Shown: piece by piece, positions 1 through 11,480 of the stretch
How positions within the stretch are numbered: the stretch's first letter is position 1
How the letters are laid out: each line of letters opens with the position of its first letter
NCBI GenBank assembly: GCA_002437405.1
Contig: DJPO01000074.1
Span: forward strand, 1-25,399
DNA: 25,399 bases
DNA from: Opitutia bacterium UBA6410
GTDB taxonomy: Bacteria > Verrucomicrobiota > Verrucomicrobiia > Opitutales > Intestinicryptomonadaceae
Direction of reading: 5' to 3'
The notes under the pieces: model-generated
The model's input: the letters and a program-made list of their open reading frames with translations, nothing else
Databases searched by the model: none
What the model was told of the DNA's origin: nothing
Program-made: the position numbers and the translations under genes

Positions 1-93
1 CCCACTATCTTTGACGAAGAGCGGACATAATTGCCCATTTAAGTGAATGTCGTGCATCATTAGATATAAATCAAGTCAAGTTATATATTCGCA

Positions 94-651
94 CTATTTA
101 GCAACTCTTTTTCCGTAGTATTTGTTTTTGTATTGCCGCTTTTTAACTATGTATTCCCTATTTTTCTTAAACAAATTTTCCCACTTTGCTATCAAATCTA
201 ATCTTTCTTCTTTATCCAAATTCTCATTTTCCACATACTGTATTGTATATCCTGGATTGTTCCCTATGACCCGTTCAAGAGCATCTATAAAAATTATATC
301 CCCATTAAACATAGAAGTTCTGCTGCGCAACGCTTTAAATAGCAAAGGCACATACTCTAACGGTATTCTATCGGAATCAAGATTCGCAATAACGCCCTCC
401 AATCGGGAGACTTTCCACCCATAGGTTAAATCAAGCCATTGAGGGTCATCAAGTAGTTGATTCAATGCTAAAAATGCAAATTGTGTTTTCTCTTCTTCAG
501 ATAATTTCACATTCGGGTGGTAATCATCGAGTCTTTTAAGCGTATCGGTTGATTTGCAAAAACTAGAAACAATCTCATTCATCTCGGTATCGGTTATCCC
601 AAAAGACAAGAATGGCGTCAAAAAGAATAAAATATAGATAAAATATTTCAT
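94..651 (-). CDS. Hypothetical secreted protein, AT-rich orphan gene
   Basis: A 185-residue protein read from the ATG at 649-651. A start further upstream at 699 is open, but only this ATG places a signal peptide first: MKYFIYILFFLTPFLSFG is a short basic start, a hydrophobic core and a small-residue cleavage region. A weak GGA about nine bases upstream could serve as ribosome-binding site. The mature part is charged and probably helical, with an Arg/Lys/Tyr-rich C-terminus (residues about 160-185). I recognise no family or catalytic motif. Base composition is clearly more AT-rich than the housekeeping genes that follow, suggesting recent acquisition. It stands alone, without an operon partner in the window, so no role can be given. 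Being exported (periplasm or outside) is the only supported statement. Confidence 0.6.
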   Translation of the reverse strand: MKYFIYILFFLTPFLSFGITDTEMNEIVSSFCKSTDTLKRLDDYHPNVKLSEEEKTQFAFLALNQLLDDPQWLDLTYGWKVSRLEGVIANLDSDRIPLEYVPLLFKALRSRTSMFNGDIIFIDALERVIGNNPGYTIQYVENENLDKEERLDLIAKWENLFKKNREYIVKKRQYKNKYYGKRVAK

Positions 652-798
652 ATTTATTTTTCCATAGGTGAATATAACATATATGCTTTCAGTCCCCATG
701 GGAAACTAAATTGAAGAACACTCGCGCTATTGCAATGCAATTGTTTCTACGGTCTTGCATGTTCTGAATGCGGGTTTACAGCGGAGCGAAGTGGGCAC

Positions 799-851
799 AA
801 AAAAAAGCGCGAAAACGTTGTCTTTATCGACTCCGTTCCCGCGCTTTTTTT
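799..851 (-). terminator. Rho-independent terminator downstream of tRNA-His (bidirectional)
   Basis: Inverted repeat with outer arms A8-GCGCG (799-811) and CGCGC-T7 (840-851). The U-run exists in both orientations. It begins just past the encoded CCA end of the tRNA, so it should end that transcript. It could equally stop anything coming from the left. Confidence 0.65.
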
Positions 852-856
852 CAAAA

Positions 857-934
857 TGGGGTGGCAAAAGGGACTCGAACCCTCGACCCTCGGAACCACA
901 ATCCGATGCTCTAACCAACTGAGCTACTGCCACC
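857..934 (-). tRNA. tRNA-His (anticodon GTG)
   Basis: Read on the minus strand, the acceptor stem GTGGCAG pairs with TTGCCAC (one G-U). The D-arm contains AGCTCAGTTGGTTAGAGC. The anticodon stem TCGGA/TCCGA encloses loop TTGTGGT, giving anticodon GTG. The T-arm carries GTTCGAGTC-type sequence. Discriminator C73 (plus-strand G860) faces an encoded G at position -1 (plus-strand C934); this extra base pair is the identity mark of histidine tRNA. The CCA end is encoded (857-859). The tRNA delivers histidine to CAU/CAC codons. Confidence 0.97.
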
Positions 935-950
935 GTATTTAAAGCCTTTG

Positions 951-979
951 AATAAATTTTATCTCCGCGATTTTGTCAA
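951..979 (-). promoter_or_regulatory. Candidate promoter of tRNA-His
   Basis: On the minus strand a perfect -35 TTGACA (974-979) is followed, 17 bases on, by TTTATT (951-956), which matches four of six -10 positions. A transcript would start about 10 bases before the tRNA 5' end, which suits RNase P processing. The spacing and the perfect -35 are the support; the -10 is mediocre. Confidence 0.45.
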
Positions 980-1053
980 GCCTTTATTTCGATTTTTTAT
1001 TCCAGCCTTTTTCACTTTACACTACCGCCCTTTCCTCTATTCTTTTCCCAATT

Positions 1054-1503
1054 ATGGCTAAAATCGATTTGGAACTTGTTAAGGTCGTCCTCCAACGCGC
1101 CGATATTGACGCTAAGAAAATTGCGCAGATTATCGAGGACATCAATTTTGAAACTAAAGCTCAGGAGTCCGAAAAAGAAAAAGAACCCCAAGTTAAAAAA
1201 CAGTTTGTCGTAATCGTAAGCGACCCCTACGGAAAGTTTACCGACGCCGACTACACTGGCTGGGTTGTCCAGATTCCCGAAGACGAAAATCCCGCAACAG
1301 CCCTCGAGCGTCTCCATTTGGGCTCGTACGACTACAACACGACCCCCAAAGGCAGAAGAATGCCCCTAAAAACCGTCGCCGAGGCCTGTGAATTCGGTTC
1401 GGCGAAGATTTTCAAGGAGCACAAAATCTGGATTAAGACAAAAGAGCCCGTCCTGATTGTCCGCACGAACAACAAAATCCCCCGCGAGGAAAAATCCGAA
1501 TAA
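1054..1503 (+). CDS. Hypothetical cytoplasmic protein
   Basis: A 149-residue protein. The reading frame is open further upstream to 973, but that stretch overlaps the tRNA promoter region and encodes an unlikely hydrophobic leader, so the ATG at 1054 is preferred. No good Shine-Dalgarno is visible. Residues 1-30 look helical (MAKIDLELVKVVLQRADIDAK), residues 35-50 are a charged Glu/Lys linker, and residues 50-140 form a compact alpha/beta-looking domain containing VIVSDPYGKF and GWVVQIPED. There is no signal peptide or membrane segment. The gene is GC-rich like its neighbours and sits directly before peptide deformylase. The gap is 64 bases and contains a possible TATAAA-like -10 near 1549. 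I do not recognise the family and assign no function. Confidence 0.75.
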   Translation: MAKIDLELVKVVLQRADIDAKKIAQIIEDINFETKAQESEKEKEPQVKKQFVVIVSDPYGKFTDADYTGWVVQIPEDENPATALERLHLGSYDYNTTPKGRRMPLKTVAEACEFGSAKIFKEHKIWIKTKEPVLIVRTNNKIPREEKSE

Positions 1504-1567
1504 ATTTTTCGGCTTTTTCCCCACTCATTCCCCCTTCCCTTCCCCACTATATAAAGAACACAAAAAT

Positions 1568-2158
1568 ATGCTGCGCAGACTCACCAAATTCGGCGAATCA
1601 ATCCTCAAGAAAAAAGCACTTCCCGTCGAATCGTTCGACGAAGAGCTGAAATCGCTTTCCGCCGACCTCGTGGACACTCTCTACGAGGAAAACGGGCTCG
1701 GGCTTGCCGCGCCGCAAATCGACGTTCAAAAGTGCGTTTTTGCAATCGACATGCGCCGCCGCTCCGACGACTCCGTGCCCTGCGATTTCACGATTGACGG
1801 GAAGACCCTGCCGCTGGACATCGCGATGCCGCTGATTGCCGTAAATCCGCAGGTCGAGGAAATCGGGGACTACATCGAGCTTGCCGAAGAGGGGTGTCTT
1901 TCCTTCCCCGGGATTTTCGCGGAGGTCGAGCGCAGCGCCGAAGTGAAGATGACGTATCGGGACATTCAGGGGGCGGAGCACGTTTTGGTGTGCTCGGGGT
2001 TATTTGCAAGATGCGTCCAGCACGAAAACGACCATCTCGACGGCATATGTTTTGTCGATAGGCTCACGCCGCGCCAGCTTTTCAAAATCGAGCCGAAATT
2101 AAAACGCCTGCGCAGGCAGACGCGCGATTTCCTCAAAACGCAAAAGCAACACGGCTAA
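1568..2158 (+). CDS. def: Peptide deformylase
   Basis: Removes the formyl group from the N-terminal methionine of nascent proteins. It is a cytoplasmic metallohydrolase acting at the ribosome exit. The 196-residue protein carries all three family motifs: GLGLAAPQ (residues 43-50), EEGCLS (107-112) with metal ligand Cys110, and QHENDHLDG (151-159) with metal ligands His152 and His156 and catalytic Glu153. The start at ATG 1568 gives the classic short helical N-terminus. The longer open frame from 1457 would overlap the preceding gene. There is a modest insertion between motifs 1 and 2 (about residues 65-85), within normal family variation. It precedes coaE by 51 bases on the same strand, so the two may be co-transcribed. 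Identification is secure. Confidence 0.96.
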   Translation: MLRRLTKFGESILKKKALPVESFDEELKSLSADLVDTLYEENGLGLAAPQIDVQKCVFAIDMRRRSDDSVPCDFTIDGKTLPLDIAMPLIAVNPQVEEIGDYIELAEEGCLSFPGIFAEVERSAEVKMTYRDIQGAEHVLVCSGLFARCVQHENDHLDGICFVDRLTPRQLFKIEPKLKRLRRQTRDFLKTQKQHG

Positions 2159-2209
2159 GCCGCGCAAAATACGGCGAATACGGCGAAAATCCGCAAAAAA
2201 AATAAAAAA

Positions 2210-2823
2210 ATGGCGGTAGTGAAAATCGGACTGACCGGCGCGATGGGCTGCGGGAAAAGCGCGGCGGGAAAGATTTTTCGGGAGCTCGGGATTGCCGTGC
2301 TCGACGCCGACAAACTCGCCGCCGAAGTGCTTTCCGAAAACCCCGAAGTGCGCCGAAAAGTCGCGGACATTTTCGGGGTGGACGCCTATCTGCCGAACGG
2401 CTCGGCAAACAAAGCGCATATCGCCACCCTTGCCTTTTCGGACAAATCGAAGCTTGCGGCTCTCGAGGGCGCGATATACCCAGAACTCTGGAAGCTCTGG
2501 CGGCAAAAAACCGACGAAATCGGCGCACTTTCGCACAAAAATCCCGAAAGCCCCGTATTTATTGTTACGGAAGTTCCGCTACTTTTCGAAAAAGGGCTTG
2601 AAAAAAACTTCGATATTTGCATTACTGTTTTCTGTAGCGAGACGACGCGCCGCAAACGTCTTTTACAAAGGGGTATGACCCCGACCGAAATCGGCGCGCG
2701 CGACTCATTTCAACTGCCGCCCTTGGAGAAAGTACGTTTGGCGTCGGTTGCGTTGTTTAACGAGAGCGGTTTGGATTTCCTGCGCGGACAAATCGGGCTC
2801 ACACTATTAAATCTGAAAGACAG

Positions 2824-2842
<19 letters not shown>
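2210..2842 (+). CDS. coaE: Dephospho-CoA kinase
   Basis: Catalyses the last step of coenzyme A synthesis, phosphorylating the 3'-OH of dephospho-CoA with ATP, in the cytoplasm. The 210-residue product has the N-terminal P-loop GAMGCGKS (residues 10-17), followed by the family's VLDADKLAAEVL segment, and VTEVPLLFEKGLEKNFD matching the CoaE core. Length is normal for the family. The start codon lies behind an A-rich tract without an obvious Shine-Dalgarno. The last 19 bases overlap the start of rho in another frame, implying translational coupling. CoA supply is relevant to the acyl-carrier chemistry further along, but this is a housekeeping gene and no special link is claimed. Confidence 0.95.
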
Positions 2843-5505
<2,663 letters not shown>

Positions 5506-5551
5506 TTAGCTTTCTACCTTATTACGCATACATCCCCAACGGAGAAAAAAA

Positions 5552-7252
<1,701 letters not shown>

Positions 7253-7270
7253 GGCGAAAGGCATAAGGCA

Positions 7271-8950
7271 ATGTTTGAAGACCACAACAACTCGATTTAC
7301 GATATTTTTCTGGCGAACAAAATGCTCACAAAAGAGCAGCTCGACCAGCTCAACGAAACCCACCTGAACACGGGCAACTCGCTCGCCGACACTATTGTCG
7401 CGTCGGGGCTTGTCGACAAGCAAAAGCTCTTGGAGGCGGTTGCGGCGTATCTGAACTACGAATACGTCCCGATTGCCCCCGCGACTATCCCCGAGAACGT
7501 CGTAAAGCAGCTGCGCGCGAACTTGGCGCGAACCTACGGCGTCGTGCCCGTAGACTTCACCGACACCACGATTACCCTGCTCGCCAAAGACCCGTTCAAC
7601 AACGCGGTAATCGACGACCTCACCTTCACGCTCAACAAGGACGTGACGATTCAAGTTACCGACCCCGATATGGTCGATAAGCTAATCGTCCAGTGCTACG
7701 GCGAGGAGGACTCGAACATCGACGACCTCATTTCGGAAATCTCGAACGTGCAGTTCGACACCTCCTCCGAAGCCGACGCGGCAAGCATGGCGAACGAAAC
7801 GCCGATTATCCGTTTCGTAAACCTGATTTTGCAGCAGGCTATCCGCGACAAGGCGTCCGACATTCACTTCGAGCCGTTCGAAGACGTATTCAGAATCCGC
7901 TACCGTATCGACGGCGCGCTGTACGAAATGGCTCCGCCGCCCAAGAGCTTGGCACTACCCGTAATCTCGCGCATAAAAGTTTTGGCGAACCTCAACATCG
8001 CCGAGCAGAGAATCCCACAGGACGGCAGAATCAAGATGACAATCTCGGGACGCCCAGTTGACTTGCGTGTATCCACCCTGCCCACGCAGTTCGGCGAAAG
8101 CGTCGTGTTGCGCGTTCTCGACAAGAGCGTCGTGAACCTCGACCTCGACAAGCTCAGCATGACCGACGAGCTCGTCGGCAATATCCGCAGGCTCGTAAAG
8201 CTCCCCAACGGTATTTTCATCGTAACCGGCCCGACGGGCTCGGGTAAAACGACGACCCTCTACTCCGCCCTGCGCGAAGTCAACACCGTCGACGTGAAAA
8301 TCCTGACCTCCGAAGACCCCGTCGAATACGAAATCGACGGAATCATGCAGGTGCAGATAAACCACCAAGTCGGGCTCGACTTCGCCCGATGCCTGCGCGC
8401 ATTCCTGCGTCAAGACCCCGACAAGATAATGGTCGGCGAAATCCGCGACCTCGAAACCGCCCAAATCGCGGTTCAGGCGTCGCTGACTGGCCACGTCGTG
8501 CTCGCGACGCTCCACACAAACGACGCCCCGGGGGCTGTTACGCGACTTATCGATATGGGTCTCGAACCCTTCCTTATCGCCGCGTCCCTCGAAGGCATTC
8601 TCGGCCAGCGACTCGTCCGCCGAATCTGCCCCTCGTGCAAAACCGCCTACGAACCCGATCAGGACATCATCGATATGCTCGGGGTCGACCCGATTGAAAT
8701 CGCCGACAAGCAGTTCTTCTTCGGCAAGGGCTGCCCCGACTGCAACGGCTCGGGCTACAAGGGGCGACAGGGGCTCTTCGAACTTCTGCTCGTCAACGAC
8801 GCGTTGCGCGACCTCATCACGGCGCGCGCCCCGACGCTCGTTCTCAAGCAAAAGGCAATCGAGCTTGGCATGCGCACCCTGCGCGACGACGGCCTGCGCG
8901 CGATTTTCGACGGCGCGACGACTGTCGACGAAGTTTTAAAATACACTTAA
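7271..8950 (+). CDS. GspE/PilB-family assembly ATPase (second of two)
   Basis: A 559-residue paralogue of the preceding ATPase with the same domain order: N-terminal MshEN-like domain (about 1-150), ASDIHFEPFED, Walker A GPTGSGKTT (320-328), LTSEDPVEYE, Walker B MVGEIRDLE, TLHTNDAPG and paired CPSC/CPDC zinc motifs. It also looks fully active. The N-terminal domains differ far more than the motors, suggesting that the two copies contact different partners or form a mixed machine. An AAAGG lies about ten bases before the ATG. The gene sits between ATPase 1 and the GspF-type platform protein. A duplicate, heteromeric or functionally split role (extension versus secretion) is inference. Confidence 0.93.
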   Translation: MFEDHNNSIYDIFLANKMLTKEQLDQLNETHLNTGNSLADTIVASGLVDKQKLLEAVAAYLNYEYVPIAPATIPENVVKQLRANLARTYGVVPVDFTDTTITLLAKDPFNNAVIDDLTFTLNKDVTIQVTDPDMVDKLIVQCYGEEDSNIDDLISEISNVQFDTSSEADAASMANETPIIRFVNLILQQAIRDKASDIHFEPFEDVFRIRYRIDGALYEMAPPPKSLALPVISRIKVLANLNIAEQRIPQDGRIKMTISGRPVDLRVSTLPTQFGESVVLRVLDKSVVNLDLDKLSMTDELVGNIRRLVKLPNGIFIVTGPTGSGKTTTLYSALREVNTVDVKILTSEDPVEYEIDGIMQVQINHQVGLDFARCLRAFLRQDPDKIMVGEIRDLETAQIAVQASLTGHVVLATLHTNDAPGAVTRLIDMGLEPFLIAASLEGILGQRLVRRICPSCKTAYEPDQDIIDMLGVDPIEIADKQFFFGKGCPDCNGSGYKGRQGLFELLLVNDALRDLITARAPTLVLKQKAIELGMRTLRDDGLRAIFDGATTVDEVLKYT

Positions 8951-8968
8951 TAAAAAAGGAAAACCGTT

Positions 8969-10216
8969 ATGGCAAAATTCAAATATATCGCCCTCGACAA
9001 AGAGGGACGCGAGTTGAGCGGAGTCGTGGAATCGACAAGCGAAAGCCGCGCCCGCAAGGAATTGGCGGCGCAGGGGCTTTCTGTTACAAGAATGGCTGAA
9101 GTGCCGACCGTCGCCTCCGAAAAGAAGGCGGGCGGAGCAAAAGCGAAAAAACCCCTCATCGGAACGGGAATAAGCAAGGAAAACATCACGGTGTTCTCCC
9201 GCCAGCTTTCGACCCTTCTGAAGGCGGGGCTGCCGCTTCTGCGCGCGCTCGAAGTCATCGCAAGGCAGGAGAAAAATCCGTACTTCAAGGCGATTATCGA
9301 ACAGCTCGCCGACAACGTAAGAACGGGTAATAAATTCTCCGACGGTCTTGCGCAACACCCCAAGATTTTCGACAAGCTTTATGTCAACATGGCAAAGGCG
9401 GGCGAAGCGGGCGGCGTGCTCGACGTAGTTCTCGACAGACTCTCGACGTTTCAGGAAAAGGCTCTCAAAACCACAAACAAGGTCAAGAGCGCAATGGTCT
9501 ACCCCGTGGTCATCATGGGCGTTGCGGTTGCGATTGTCGTAATCCTTATGATATTTGTCGTTCCGCAGTTCCAGAAAATCTTCACGGATATGCTCAAGGG
9601 CAACGCGCGCATGCCCGCGCTAACCCAGACGATTATCGACATCTCCGACTTCATGAAGGAAAACTACATTCTCACTGGGCTGATTGTCATCGGCGCGGTG
9701 CTCATAGTCAAAATGTTCTTCAAGACGAAAGTCGGCGTGCGTGTCTGGGATACGGCGGCGTTGAAGCTCCCGAAAATCGGCGACATGGTTATGAAGTCCA
9801 CCGTCGCGCGCTTTACGCGCACGTTCGGCACACTGCTCGCCTCGGGCGTTCCGATTCTCGAAGCGTTGACGATTACCCGCGGGACTATCAACAACTCGCT
9901 GATTTCCGACGCCCTCCTGCGCGTTCACGACAGAGTCCGCGACGGCGAAAACCTCTCCACGCCGCTCGACCAGCAGAAAATCTTCCCGACAATGGTAACC
10001 AGCATGGTCGAAGTCGGCGAAGAAACGGGGCAGCTACCCGAAATGCTCAACCGCATCGCCGACAACTACGACGAAGAAGTCGACAACTCGGTCGGTGCGA
10101 TTACGTCGGTCATCGAGCCTATAATGATTGTCTTCTTGGCGTTGGTCGTCGGTACAATCGTCATCGCGCTCTTCCTGCCGATTATCCAAATCATTCAAAA
10201 CCTCACAGGCGGCTAA
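8969..10216 (+). CDS. GspF/PilC-family inner-membrane platform protein
   Basis: Polytopic inner-membrane protein that couples the assembly ATPase to (pseudo)pilin polymerisation. The 415 residues begin with the typical MAKFKYIALDKEGRELSG domain, then a Lys/Ala linker (about 55-65), followed by two T2SSF repeats. Hydrophobic segments are visible at about 175-195 (MVYPVVIMGVAVAIVVILMI), 228-248 (ILTGLIVIGAVLIVKMFF) and 375-405 (IMIVFLALVVGTIVIALFLP). Length and layout match the family. AAAGGA lies eight bases before the ATG, the clearest Shine-Dalgarno in this operon. It is the last gene before the terminator at 10260-10313, so the operon is two ATPases plus one platform protein. Confidence 0.95.
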   Translation: MAKFKYIALDKEGRELSGVVESTSESRARKELAAQGLSVTRMAEVPTVASEKKAGGAKAKKPLIGTGISKENITVFSRQLSTLLKAGLPLLRALEVIARQEKNPYFKAIIEQLADNVRTGNKFSDGLAQHPKIFDKLYVNMAKAGEAGGVLDVVLDRLSTFQEKALKTTNKVKSAMVYPVVIMGVAVAIVVILMIFVVPQFQKIFTDMLKGNARMPALTQTIIDISDFMKENYILTGLIVIGAVLIVKMFFKTKVGVRVWDTAALKLPKIGDMVMKSTVARFTRTFGTLLASGVPILEALTITRGTINNSLISDALLRVHDRVRDGENLSTPLDQQKIFPTMVTSMVEVGEETGQLPEMLNRIADNYDEEVDNSVGAITSVIEPIMIVFLALVVGTIVIALFLPIIQIIQNLTGG

Positions 10217-10259
10217 TCGTCGCCCGCAGGCAATTTGAAATAACATAAATTTCGGCTTC

Positions 10260-10313
10260 GGCGCGAACCGTTTTTTCGGGATTTCCCGTTGAGAGCGGTT
10301 CGCGCCTGTTTTT
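10260..10313 (+). terminator. Rho-independent terminator closing the pilus/secretion operon
   Basis: A perfect 11-bp stem, GGCGCGAACCG (10260-10270) with CGGTTCGCGCC (10296-10306), is followed by TGTTTTT. The 25-base loop holds a smaller CGGGA/TCCCG hairpin. It separates the GspE/F operon from the biosynthetic locus. Confidence 0.85.
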
Positions 10314-10336
10314 GATAAAAAATTATCGCGACAAAA

Positions 10337-11392
10337 ATGGGAGTTTCAATAAAGGCGCTTTCCTACACCCTTCCCTCCGAAAAGCTTGCAAATTCGGAGC
10401 TGGAACGGCGTTTCGGCAAAACGGCAATGGACAAAATCGCGGCGGTATCGGGGATTTTGGAACGCCGCCGCGCCCCCGCCGACGTCTGCGCCTCCGACTT
10501 GGCGTGCGACTGCGCAAACCTGCTTTTCGAAAAATCGGGATTCGCGCGGGAAAATATCGACCTGCTCGTACTCGCGACCCAAACTCCCGACTACCTCATT
10601 CCGACAACCGCGTGCATTCTCCAAAAACGGCTCGGACTGAAGAACTCCTGCGCGGCGTTCGACATCAACTTGGGGTGCTCGCAATTCGTCTACGCGCTCG
10701 CGACCGCGCGGGCTTGGATAGAAAACTCCCTCGCAAAAAACGCCCTCGTTCTCTGCGCCGACACCCCGTCGAAAACGCTCGACGAAAACGACCGCTCGAC
10801 AGTCTGCGTCTTCGGAGACGCCGCAGCGGCGTGCCTGCTCACTGCTTGCGAAAAGAACTCCCTGCTCGACTTTTCGTTCGGAACGGACGGCGCGGGCTAC
10901 GACTCGATAATATGGCGTAACTCCGCCTTGCGCAAATCGGACGGCGACGACAAAATGAGAATGGACGGCTTCAAGATTTTCGCATTCGCCTACAAGCGCG
11001 CATGCGAATCCGTCGCCGAAATCCTCGCAAAAAATTCGCTGACAATCGACGACATCGACCTGTTCGTATTCCATCAGGCGGGCGAAATGATTGTAAAATC
11101 GTGCGCCGAACGCCTTAAAATTCCGCCCGAAAAAGTCTACTTTAAAATGCACGACATCGGCAACTGCGGCGGCGCGAGCATTCCGATTGCGCTCGCCGAC
11201 GCGGCGGCTTCGGGGCGTCTGAAACCGTCGATGAAAGTGGCGGTCTGCGCATTCGGCGTCGGGCTTTCGTGGGCGAGCGCAATCATAGACTGGGACGAAA
11301 ATTTCGCGGGCGCATACACCGACTGCGATTTCTCAAATTCCCCCGAAAAGCCCGCAAGCCAGTCCGCCGCCGACCTGCCGCGCACAGTATAA
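10337..11392 (+). CDS. 3-oxoacyl-ACP synthase III (KAS III / FabH-like)
   Basis: Thiolase-fold condensing enzyme of the KAS III type, which normally joins an acyl-CoA starter to malonyl-ACP. The 351 residues keep the full catalytic triad: Cys114 in NLGCSQF, His246 in FHQAGE and Asn276 in GNCGGASIP. The glycine-rich C-terminal GVGLSWASA is also present. A tail of about 30 residues follows the normal end of the fold. It follows a strong terminator and converges on the large minus-strand synthase operon, so it is probably a one-gene transcript. Housekeeping FabH is one reading. Relatives in dialkylresorcinol (DarB) and O-antigen clusters are another, and the position next to the polyene-like locus suggests a starter-unit or joining role (inference). 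No DarA partner is present. Confidence 0.88.
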   Translation: MGVSIKALSYTLPSEKLANSELERRFGKTAMDKIAAVSGILERRRAPADVCASDLACDCANLLFEKSGFARENIDLLVLATQTPDYLIPTTACILQKRLGLKNSCAAFDINLGCSQFVYALATARAWIENSLAKNALVLCADTPSKTLDENDRSTVCVFGDAAAACLLTACEKNSLLDFSFGTDGAGYDSIIWRNSALRKSDGDDKMRMDGFKIFAFAYKRACESVAEILAKNSLTIDDIDLFVFHQAGEMIVKSCAERLKIPPEKVYFKMHDIGNCGGASIPIALADAAASGRLKPSMKVAVCAFGVGLSWASAIIDWDENFAGAYTDCDFSNSPEKPASQSAADLPRTV

Positions 11393-11480
11393 TTAGCCAC
11401 GGCGCACGCATTCACGTTAATCGACCACCCGCGCCGCGCGGGAAATCGGCAGACGCCCCGCGCTCCGCCTGCGCGAAAAA

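Noticed and set aside
729..741. Small inverted repeat ATTGCA-A-TGCAAT between the orphan gene and the tRNA terminator
   Set aside because: Too short and isolated to call an operator or attachment site.
11428..11442. Hairpin CCCGCG-CCG-CGCGGG between the convergent KAS III and double-KS genes
   Set aside because: Short stem, tight loop and no U-run on either strand. A convergent terminator is plausible here but not demonstrated by this element.
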